Position numbers and translations under genes: made by a program. From Chitinophagales bacterium (GTDB lineage: Bacteria > Bacteroidota > Bacteroidia > Chitinophagales > Chitinophagaceae), in assembly GCA_015655015.1 (NCBI GenBank), contig JAATFV010000090.1, positions 124,001 through 188,000 of the forward strand: a stretch of 64,000 nucleotides of DNA, in the 5' to 3' direction. Each line of letters begins with the position of its first letter. Position 1 is the first letter of the stretch. Shown one piece after another: positions 57,463 through 64,000 of this stretch. The notes beneath the pieces were generated by a model. That model searched no databases. It had not been told where the DNA came from and saw only the letters and a list, made by a program, of their open reading frames with translations.

Positions 57463-58800
57463 TCACTTCCTCTTTTTTTTGGCGCCTCTTGTTAAGGGCT
57501 TACCGTATTTCTTCATCATCCGGTCGGTATGGCGCACGATAACATTGACCTTCTTGTTCTTCTCCAGCTTCTCATGAAAGGCTCCGCCGGCAAATTCCGG
57601 CTTGGGTATATCGAGCGGGATTATTTTCATGTAGGGTTGCGGCTTCTCTTCTTCCGTCAGCACATCCGAGATCTCCAGGTCATTCGGTAAGGGGACCATC
57701 GGTATTTTATAGTTCATCAGGCTCTCTATTTTTGCCTGGTACTCCTTTTCTTTTTCCGTAATAAAGCTGATGGCGATCCCTTTTTTATCTGCTCTGCCTG
57801 TCCTTCCTATCCGGTGGATATAGTTCTCCGGCACTTCCGGGGTGTCGAAATTAATTACATGGGATACTTCCGCAACATCCAGTCCCCGGGCTATAATATC
57901 GGTAGCGATGACAAAATGATATTCTCCGCTCTTGAATCTGTTGACGGTGTTAAAGCGATAGTTCTGGTCTTTATTAGAATGAATAACGCCTGTCTTACCC
58001 GGAAATTTTTCGGATAACTGCTCATACAATTGATCCGCCAGCTGTTTGGTCGCTACAAATATCAATACTTTGGTCATTTCAGCATCCCGGCTCAGGAGGA
58101 GTTCCAGGAGGTTTACTTTGGTATGGAAGTTCGGCACTTCATAGGCTCTTTGATCGATATTTTCGACCGGGGTGCCTGTAGGAGCGGCCTCGATCCTCTC
58201 CGGATTGTTAAAATAAGTATCCATGAGCATTTCCACCTCTTCGGTAATAGTGGCGGAGAATAAGAGGTTCTGTCTTTTAGCGGGCAGCAGGTCCAAAATA
58301 TTCCTCAGCTGCGTGCGAAATCCCAGGTTCAGCATTTCGTCCACTTCGTCTATCACTAGTTTTTTAATCGCATTCAACCGCAGGGAGCCGCTGAGCACCA
58401 GGTCGTATAACCTGCCGGGGGTAGCGACCAGTATATCCAGCCCTTTTTCCACCTCGGCCCTTTGCGTATTGGTATTGACGCCGCCATATACTCCCACTGT
58501 CTGAAGGGTCATATAGGTGGTCAGCTCCTTTACCGACTGGACGACCTGCGCCACCAGCTCACGGGTAGGGACAATGATCAACAGCTGGGGAGTCCTGCTC
58601 TTCGAGAAGGTCAGCTGCCGGAGGCAGGGCAGCAAATACGCAAATGTTTTGCCGGTGCCGGTCTGGGCTATTCCGCATACATCCCGTCCGGACATTATTA
58701 CGGAAAACACCTTCTGCTGAATGGAGGTAGGAACCTGGTAGCCTAAGTCATTTAAGGCATTCAGCAGCGGTTTGTTCAAATTTAACTCACTAAAAGTCAT
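57463..58800 (-). CDS. DEAD-box RNA helicase
   Basis: This 445-aa helicase has the Q motif (GYQVPTSIQQKVF), Walker A AQTGTGKT, PTRELVAQV, GG, TPGRL, a DEVD box (VIDEVDEML, in place of DEAD), SAT, ARGLDV and HRIGRTGRA. The DEVD variant is common in Bacteroidota RhlE-like proteins. The basic tail (KKYGKPLTRGAKKKRK) suits RNA binding in ribosome assembly or mRNA turnover. A -7 element TACCTTTG (58828-58821) lies 20 bp upstream of the start. Confidence 0.94.
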   Translation of the reverse strand: MTFSELNLNKPLLNALNDLGYQVPTSIQQKVFSVIMSGRDVCGIAQTGTGKTFAYLLPCLRQLTFSKSRTPQLLIIVPTRELVAQVVQSVKELTTYMTLQTVGVYGGVNTNTQRAEVEKGLDILVATPGRLYDLVLSGSLRLNAIKKLVIDEVDEMLNLGFRTQLRNILDLLPAKRQNLLFSATITEEVEMLMDTYFNNPERIEAAPTGTPVENIDQRAYEVPNFHTKVNLLELLLSRDAEMTKVLIFVATKQLADQLYEQLSEKFPGKTGVIHSNKDQNYRFNTVNRFKSGEYHFVIATDIIARGLDVAEVSHVINFDTPEVPENYIHRIGRTGRADKKGIAISFITEKEKEYQAKIESLMNYKIPMVPLPNDLEISDVLTEEEKPQPYMKIIPLDIPKPEFAGGAFHEKLEKNKKVNVIVRHTDRMMKKYGKPLTRGAKKKRK

Positions 58801-58950
58801 GCTACTTGCGTTAAAAAAGGCAAAGGTAGCTCAAATCCCCGGCAGTTGGGGCAGATAATCCTCTGTGGACGTGATTAATAAGCCAATAACGGTTCACTGG
58901 CATGATTATTTAAGCGGAACTTTCCGGCCCAACTGTTCAAACTATACGCC

Positions 58951-60279
58951 ATGAAAATCAATCCTTTTATATCATTTGCCGCCCTGGCCCTTTTAGGGAC
59001 TTTGCCTGGCTGTAACATGAGAAAATTAAACAAGGGCTCTTATGGCGGATCTGCCCATACCAGCGGCTATCAGGCGGATACCCTCGCGTCCCCCTATGCC
59101 ACCGGATCTGCCAAAAATTTCAGCAAGGTGATCGGGTGGAGAGGTGATGAGACGCCCAGGGCCCCGGCAGGATTTACCGTCACTAAATTTGCAGACGGGC
59201 TGGACCATCCCCGCTGGATATATGTAGCGGATAACGGAGATATTTTCGTGGCTGAATCCAATACGGTCCTCAAAGGCATTTTGAAATTCGGAGCAGGGAT
59301 CTCCCGGAAGATAAAAACACAGCATATCGGAAAAAGCGTTAACCGTATCATACTTTTCAGGGATTCGGATAAAGACGGGGTTCCGGAGAAACGTACTGTT
59401 TTTATGGAAGGGCTCAACCAGCCTTTCGGCATGCTGATATTGGGGAATCATTTTTATGTAGGCAACACCAATGCCTTAATGGAATACAATTATACTTCCG
59501 GCGACACCTGTATCAGGGGAAGAGGGAAAAAGATCCTCTCCCTGCCGGCGGGTAAGCATAATCGTCACTGGACAAGGAATATCATCACCAATAGGGAACA
59601 TGATAAGATCTATATCGGGGTCGGTTCCGGAACAAATGTGGCTGAAAAGGGATTGGAAAATGAAGTAAGAAGGGCCGATATACTGGAGGTCAATACGGAT
59701 GGGAGCGGAGAACGGATCTATGCCAGCGGTCTGCGCAATCCCGTGGGAATGGGATGGGCGCCGGGTACCCATACTTTATGGGCAGCGGTCAATGAAAGAG
59801 ATGAGCTGGGAGATGAGCTGGTGCCTGATTATCTCACCCATGTCAAAGAGGGAGGTTTTTATGGCTGGCCGTATTCTTATTACGGGCAGCACGAAGAGCC
59901 AAGGATGAAGGACCAGCAGCGACCGGACCTGGTAGAAAAAGCTATTGTGCCGGATGTTCCCCTGGGGTCTCATACGGCCTCGCTGGGGCTGGTGTTTTAT
60001 GAAAAAAGGGCCTTTCCTTCCCGATATCACGATGGCGCATTTATCACCCAGCATGGTTCCTGGAATCGTTCTGTCCTATCCGGTTATAAGGTAGTATTTG
60101 TCCCTTTCAGGGATGGGAAGCCTTCCGGAAAACCGGAGGATTTTTTAACGGGTTTTATCGGCGATCTTTCAAAAAGTGAAGCGCATGGCAGGCCGGTCGG
60201 CATTGCTGTACTGGCTGACGGATCGATGCTGGTATCGGATGATACGAGCAATACGATCTGGCGGGTGAGCGCGAAATGA
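58951..60279 (+). CDS. PQQ-dependent sugar (sorbosone-type) dehydrogenase, lipoprotein
   Basis: This 442-aa protein has a lipoprotein signal (ALALLGTLPGCNMRKL) and the six-bladed beta-propeller of the soluble glucose dehydrogenase/L-sorbosone dehydrogenase family (GFTVTKFADGLDHPRWIYVADNGDIFVAES, GLNQPFGMLILGNHFYVGNTNALMEY, YASGLRNPVGMGWAPGTHTLWAAVNERDELG, HTASLGLVFYEKRAFPSRY, GRPVGIAVLADGSMLVSDD). It probably oxidises sugars or aldoses in the periplasm using PQQ. PQQ synthesis genes are not in the window. Confidence 0.9.
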   Translation: MKINPFISFAALALLGTLPGCNMRKLNKGSYGGSAHTSGYQADTLASPYATGSAKNFSKVIGWRGDETPRAPAGFTVTKFADGLDHPRWIYVADNGDIFVAESNTVLKGILKFGAGISRKIKTQHIGKSVNRIILFRDSDKDGVPEKRTVFMEGLNQPFGMLILGNHFYVGNTNALMEYNYTSGDTCIRGRGKKILSLPAGKHNRHWTRNIITNREHDKIYIGVGSGTNVAEKGLENEVRRADILEVNTDGSGERIYASGLRNPVGMGWAPGTHTLWAAVNERDELGDELVPDYLTHVKEGGFYGWPYSYYGQHEEPRMKDQQRPDLVEKAIVPDVPLGSHTASLGLVFYEKRAFPSRYHDGAFITQHGSWNRSVLSGYKVVFVPFRDGKPSGKPEDFLTGFIGDLSKSEAHGRPVGIAVLADGSMLVSDDTSNTIWRVSAK

Positions 60280-60292
60280 GCGGTCTTTGTAT

Positions 60293-61501
60293 TCATTTTG
60301 GATCAGGATGCTCATCCTTCTCCTCCAGCAGCTTCAGAAATTCGATGAGGCTGACGGCTTCTATATTTTGACCTATGGGAAAACGTACCGTCCCTGAATA
60401 TATTACGAATTTTTGTGTTGCCCCGATGTCTTCACAGGCAGTGTAAAATCCTTTTTTTAGATTTGGCGCGGAGGATCTTTTGATCTCTATAGCCCACACC
60501 TGCTTATCCGGTCCTTCCAGGACAAGATCAATTTCCGTTTGCGTCGTCGTTCTATAATAGCTGTATTGCCATTTATTCGACAGATTTACGATTATGTTTT
60601 CAGCAACAAATCCTTCCCAGCTTGCCCCAATAATGGGATTGCCGAGCAGACTATCAAAATCTGAAATATTCAGAAGCTTGTGCAGAAGGCCTGTATCACG
60701 TAAATAGATTTTAGGTGATTTAACCAGCCTTTTTTTTGTATTTCCTGACCAGGGTTGAATTTGTCTGACCATGTAGAAATCGGTTAGGATGTCCAGATAC
60801 GATCTTATGGTCGTATGACTTACTTCCAGACTTTTACCAAGGTCGGACAACACGACCTGCTGACCATGATAATGCGCCAGCATCGTCCAGAATTTTTTCA
60901 TCCGGGCAGACGAAATCCCGGGTCCCATTAAAGGTATATCCCGTTCAACATAAGATGAAATAAAATCATTACGCCATTCCCAGCTTGCATTCTCCGTTTC
61001 TGCCAGATAACTATCTGGGAATCCGCCGCGGAACCATAATTTTTCAGGATTAAAACTAAGAAGTTCGGCCTTATAGACCTCTGCCGCAGTAAAAGGGCTT
61101 AATTCCAGATACCGGATCCTTCCGGCTAGAGTCTCTGAAGATTGCTGCAATAGATCCCGGGAGGCTGAACCCAATAAGAGGAATTGCCCTACTTTTTCTC
61201 CAGCTCTTTTTCGAATATCAACCAACCCTCTCAGGATTCTAAACAAATCCGGTTTTCGCTGAACTTCATCGATAATAACCAGCTGGTTTTCAAAGCGTCT
61301 TAGATAACTTTCGGGATCACTTAATTTGTTTAGGTCTGTATCCAGCTCCAGATCGAGATAGGATGTTTTTTTATTGATCCTTTGTTCGGCTATCTGCAAG
61401 GCAAGAGTCGTCTTTCCCACCTGCCTGGCTCCCAACAATGCGACAACAGGCATACTGTTAAGAGCCTCTGTCAGGTTATGTCGTATGTCACGAGGGATCA
61501 T
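60293..61501 (-). CDS. AAA+ ATPase with DUF4143
   Basis: This 402-aa protein has Walker A GARQVGKTTLALQI (near residues 24-37), Walker B LVIIDEVQRKPDL, a sensor region (LLLGSASRDLLQQSSETLAGRI), and a C-terminal DUF4143 with nuclease-like residues (TQTEIDLVLEGPDKQVWAIEIKRS). Such genes are frequent, mobile-looking singletons of uncertain function, sometimes considered toxin-antitoxin or defence-associated. Two near-identical inverted repeats lie directly upstream of its start, and the base composition there is much more AT-rich than in the neighbours. Confidence 0.9.
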   Translation of the reverse strand: MIPRDIRHNLTEALNSMPVVALLGARQVGKTTLALQIAEQRINKKTSYLDLELDTDLNKLSDPESYLRRFENQLVIIDEVQRKPDLFRILRGLVDIRKRAGEKVGQFLLLGSASRDLLQQSSETLAGRIRYLELSPFTAAEVYKAELLSFNPEKLWFRGGFPDSYLAETENASWEWRNDFISSYVERDIPLMGPGISSARMKKFWTMLAHYHGQQVVLSDLGKSLEVSHTTIRSYLDILTDFYMVRQIQPWSGNTKKRLVKSPKIYLRDTGLLHKLLNISDFDSLLGNPIIGASWEGFVAENIIVNLSNKWQYSYYRTTTQTEIDLVLEGPDKQVWAIEIKRSSAPNLKKGFYTACEDIGATQKFVIYSGTVRFPIGQNIEAVSLIEFLKLLEEKDEHPDPK

Positions 61502-61510
61502 AATAATGTA

Positions 61511-61589
61511 ATTTGAAAGTTAAACTTTCAAATAGCAGCAAAAATAGGCAAAAAACATGTAATTTGAAAGTCAAACTTTCAAATTACAT
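61511..61589 (-). promoter_or_regulatory. Two long inverted repeats upstream of the AAA/DUF4143 gene
   Basis: Repeat 1: ATTTGAAAGT (61511-61520), TAA, ACTTTCAAAT (61524-61533). Repeat 2: ATGTAATTTGAAAGT (61557-61571), CAA, ACTTTCAAATTACAT (61575-61589). The centres are 51 bp apart, close to five helical turns. The first begins 10 bp before the start codon, so binding there would block translation initiation or transcription. They look like an operator pair for autoregulation. Confidence 0.75.
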
Positions 61590-61664
61590 AAAAAATCGAG
61601 AAGGCCGATTATTCGCCCGCAATGGATGATTTTCCATGTATGTTGCATGATGTATGTTGCATGG

Positions 61665-62570
61665 CTACGTAGACTGGGGAGGATCGAGGAGCCGAAGGTA
61701 GGGCTCGATCTTCCAGTCCTTTCTCAGCCATCTTTTGATCCTTCTGTTCAAAGAAGAGGTGCGTTCATACGCCACTTTATCCGGGACAATGTTCTCCGGT
61801 AAAATCCGGGCGCTGTTCGCCATAAGAACGGAGAGGGAAGCCCCCTCGTATTTTTCAAAGAAATGCTGCAGCACTACCCGGAATTCCTTCAGGTTCCAGT
61901 AATGAAAAAGGAAGGGCTCTGCAGCATCAATATGCAGCTTATTCTTTTGAAAAGTATAACAAAAGGCGAATTGTTCAACAGTATGTTTGGGAAATTTCCG
62001 GTGTACTTCGTCCGTTATCTTCAGCACATCCCGTAAAAGAGGAGCCTGGATAGGGGTGAATCCGATCGTCCCTGCATTCCACATATTCATATCCAATGCG
62101 GAAGCGAGGCCGGCCTTCGGCTGACGACGCAAAAAGGCCCTCCACTTTTTTATGTGAAGGTTGGCAGGACGGCCAATGAGACCTTCGGATTTATGGAGGA
62201 TCACGCTGGTATCAGACAACAGATCGTATAAGGCTTCCAGGGGCTGCAGGCAATAGGTGTCACTATCGACATAGAGTAATTTTCCGTTATAGTGATTAAC
62301 GCAATCCAGGAGCATTTCTATTTTGGGCCTGAAGATGAAGTCAATTTCACCTCTCCATTTTTTGATCCGGCCGGCCGTAATTTCCCGGATATGTAAGGTC
62401 AGGCGGTCCTGAAACAGGGCAAACTCATCGGGTTTATCGGTATAGATAATAATTTCCGGCGCCGGAGTACTGCTCTTTTCATAAACAGTCAGCAGACGCA
62501 GGAGCGCAAATTTACATTCATGGAATATGTCCTTGCGGCCATACACCATAAAAAGAAGATATTTTGTCAT
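61665..62570 (-). CDS. Glycosyltransferase-like protein (GT-A fold)
   Basis: This 301-aa protein starts MTKYLLFMVYGRKDIFHECKFALLRLLTVYE. The DxD motif is in KLLYVDSDTYCLQPL, with a preceding FIFRPKIEMLLDC and a later DMNMWNAGTIGF typical of nucleotide-sugar glycosyltransferases. The acceptor is unknown, and no polysaccharide cluster surrounds it. The frame extends to 62672, but a start at 62570 keeps it clear of the divergent Crp-family gene. Confidence 0.75.
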   Translation of the reverse strand: MTKYLLFMVYGRKDIFHECKFALLRLLTVYEKSSTPAPEIIIYTDKPDEFALFQDRLTLHIREITAGRIKKWRGEIDFIFRPKIEMLLDCVNHYNGKLLYVDSDTYCLQPLEALYDLLSDTSVILHKSEGLIGRPANLHIKKWRAFLRRQPKAGLASALDMNMWNAGTIGFTPIQAPLLRDVLKITDEVHRKFPKHTVEQFAFCYTFQKNKLHIDAAEPFLFHYWNLKEFRVVLQHFFEKYEGASLSVLMANSARILPENIVPDKVAYERTSSLNRRIKRWLRKDWKIEPYLRLLDPPQST

Positions 62571-62689
62571 GGTCAGAAAAGAGTTAGGTCTAAATACCAC
62601 ACGAAGATAAGTGTTTGCGAAAGATGTGCATCGCCGGAGCTTCGCGGTCCTGCGATTGTCCCATTTCTGCAAAAGGACTACCTTTAAGC

Positions 62690-63268
62690 ATGTTTGAAGC
62701 CATAAACAATTATGCAGCCCGGTATATTTCTTCTTCGAAGGAGGAAATCAGCCTTTTCAACAGACTTTTGCAGTATAAAAAGGTCCCTAAAAAGACATTT
62801 TTATTGCAGGAAGGGGAAATTTGCCGGTTTGAAGCCTACATCAATGCCGGGTGTATCCGCAACTATTATATAAATGAGTCCGGTACTGAAGTCACCTTGC
62901 AGTTTGCTATTGAAGACTGGTGGGTGAGCGATATAGCCAGCTTCCACGAACAGAAGCCCAGCCGGATGTTCATTGAAACGCTGGAAGATTGTGAAATACT
63001 GGTCCTTACGCCGGACAGTAAGGAAATACTCCTCAAAGAAGCCCCCTGTTTTGAAAGGATGTTCCGTTTGATGGTGCAGCGAAATCTCTCCAGGCTGCAG
63101 GAACGTCTGTTTCAGACGATCGCTACTACGGCCGTAGAAAAATACCTGGATTTCCTGGAGCGCTACCCGACCATCCCGCAGCGGGTGGCTCAACATTATA
63201 TCGCATCTTATTTAGGCTTCTCCCCCGAATTCCTTAGTAAGGTGAGAACAAGACTTGTCAGGAAGTAG
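62690..63268 (+). CDS. Crp/Fnr-family transcriptional regulator (Bacteroidota type)
   Basis: This 192-aa protein starts MFEAINNYAARYISSSKEEISLFNRLLQYKKVPKKTFLLQEGE. It has an N-terminal cyclic-nucleotide-binding-type domain (GCIRNYYINESGTEVTLQFAIEDWWVSD) and a C-terminal winged helix (IASYLGFSPEFLSKVRTRL). The recognition helix is unlike the E-x-x-T/S-R pattern of the 17182 protein, and no cluster-binding cysteines are present, so it is not a candidate for the TGA-N6-TCA boxes. Divergent from the glycosyltransferase gene. Confidence 0.92.
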   Translation: MFEAINNYAARYISSSKEEISLFNRLLQYKKVPKKTFLLQEGEICRFEAYINAGCIRNYYINESGTEVTLQFAIEDWWVSDIASFHEQKPSRMFIETLEDCEILVLTPDSKEILLKEAPCFERMFRLMVQRNLSRLQERLFQTIATTAVEKYLDFLERYPTIPQRVAQHYIASYLGFSPEFLSKVRTRLVRK

Positions 63269-63354
63269 TTTCCGGAGAGCCTTTCTCTTTCTTGTCCTGG
63301 TTCAATGCCCGGGTAAATGGAATAGCGCAACTTTGCCCTATCAAATTAATCATT

Positions 63355-64000
63355 ATGGAAAATAAAATTCTAGGTATCCATCATATAACGGCAATAGCCG
63401 GCGATGCCAAACGCAATTTCGATTTCTACACAAAGGTGCTGGGTCTGCGGTTTATAAAAAGGACGGTCAACTTTGACGATCCGCATACCTACCATTTCTA
63501 CTTTGGCGATGAACAAGGGCACGCCGGGACCATTCTTACTTTTTTCCCCTGGGGAAGTTCAGTAAGGCAAGGCAGGCGGGGAGCCGGTATGGCGACAGAG
63601 ATAGGATATGCTGTTCCGGAAGGCAGTTTTGATTTCTGGATCAATCGATTTGAGGAACACCATGTGACCTATAATAAGCCTGCCCAGCGATTTGGCGAGT
63701 CATACCTCACCTTTTTAGATCCGGACGGCCTTAAGCTGGAGCTGGTGATCCCTCCGGCAGCCGACAACAGAAAACCTTATGAAACGGCGGAGGTGAAGGC
63801 AGCGGCAGCTACCAGGGGTTTCTACAACACCACCCTGACGTTAAACAGTATTAAAGCCACCGCGGCTGTGCTGACCGATATTTTTGGTTATACCCTGATA
63901 GGGCAGGAAGGAAATCGCTATCGTTATGCCACGGATGCCGTCGATACGGCCAATATTATTGACCTGGTGGAGCTCCCGAATGAAAACAAGGGTATAGGAG
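63355..64000 (+). CDS. Ring-cleaving dioxygenase, VOC superfamily (3' end outside window)
   Basis: The reading frame from ATG 63355 is open to the window end (215 codons). It has two glyoxalase/VOC modules: module 1 begins GIHHITAIAGDAKRNFDFYTKVLGLRFIKRTVNFDDP, and module 2 begins GFYNTTLTLNSIKATAAVLTDIFGYTLIGQEGNRYRY. The start is typical of the Bacteroidota and Firmicutes ring-cleaving dioxygenase family (MhqO/CatE type); metal ligands H8/H9 and E of KLELVIPP are visible. The downstream part is cut off. Confidence 0.88.
   Translation, partial: MENKILGIHHITAIAGDAKRNFDFYTKVLGLRFIKRTVNFDDPHTYHFYFGDEQGHAGTILTFFPWGSSVRQGRRGAGMATEIGYAVPEGSFDFWINRFEEHHVTYNKPAQRFGESYLTFLDPDGLKLELVIPPAADNRKPYETAEVKAAAATRGFYNTTLTLNSIKATAAVLTDIFGYTLIGQEGNRYRYATDAVDTANIIDLVELPNENKGIG

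Noticed and set aside
62690-63268. Crp-family gene at the right end as the regulator of the boxes
   Set aside because: Its recognition helix lacks the E-x-x-S/T-R pattern and its region has no box pairs.

Overview
The window comes from a member of the Bacteroidota, most likely family Chitinophagaceae. This is inferred from the fused CcoNO oxidase subunit, the Sec-type (clade II) NosZ, Bacteroidota-type -7 promoter elements (TAnnTTTG), MacB/FtsX permeases without their own ATPase, and moderate GC. About 54 kb of it (1-54.3 kb) looks like a low-oxygen, energy and stress island. The last 10 kb is ordinary chromosome.

Layout. 1-0.77 kb: 3'-truncated response regulator fused to a Crp-type domain. 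0.9-10 kb: complete cbb3 oxidase locus (ccoI, S, NO, Q, P, G, H and a TauE/SafE-like protein), with ccoP split by an in-frame amber codon. 10-12.7 kb: PAS histidine kinase and a baeRF-type protein. 12.8-18.2 kb: universal stress proteins (USPs), a holin-like membrane protein, phosphoribosyltransferase, DJ-1-like protein and a second receiver-Crp fusion. 18.3-24.2 kb: frameshifted Hsp20, patatin, mlaEFD, polymer-forming membrane protein. 24.2-30.4 kb: flavin protein, acetate kinase, phosphoketolase, USP, BON protein. 30.5-39.6 kb: heterodimeric ABC exporter, nitroreductase, AI-2E-type permease, alcohol dehydrogenase, persulfide dioxygenase-rhodanese, CHAD protein. 39.6-47.6 kb: nitrous oxide reduction locus (cytochrome c, nosZ, L, D, F, Y) divergent from a possible haem membrane protein. 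47.7-54.2 kb: an unrecognised 598-aa cysteine-rich protein, alcohol dehydrogenase, two more USPs, hemN. 54.4-64 kb: permease, VF530, DEAD helicase, PQQ-type sugar dehydrogenase, AAA/DUF4143, glycosyltransferase, Crp family, VOC dioxygenase.

The main discovery is a promoter grammar repeated throughout the island. Two 14-bp boxes with a TGA-N6-TCA core (typically ATGAYnnnnRTCAT or CTGAY/ATCAG variants) lie 8 bp apart (22 bp centre to centre). They are followed after exactly 22 bp by a TAnnTTTG-like -7 element. I find this exact geometry at 18 promoters and a near-match at 2 more. They serve cco, nos, hemN, phosphoketolase, both alcohol dehydrogenases, nitroreductase, five USP transcripts, Hsp20, BON, mla, baeRF, a holin-USP operon and the second receiver-Crp gene itself. 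With the transcription start about 12 bp after the first T of the -7, the boxes sit near -41.5 and -63.5, the classic Crp/Fnr activating positions.

The best candidate activators are the two receiver-Crp fusions. Their DNA-recognition helix, visible in the complete one, has the E-x-x-T-R pattern expected for reading TGA. One copy has a normal phospho-acceptor Asp52; the other has Glu52 and lacks one acidic-pocket residue, so it may be permanently on. The gene content resembles in kind the mycobacterial DosR dormancy regulon and the ANR/FNR regulons, but wired by a different regulator architecture. All function and regulation statements are inferences from sequence reading; no searches were run.
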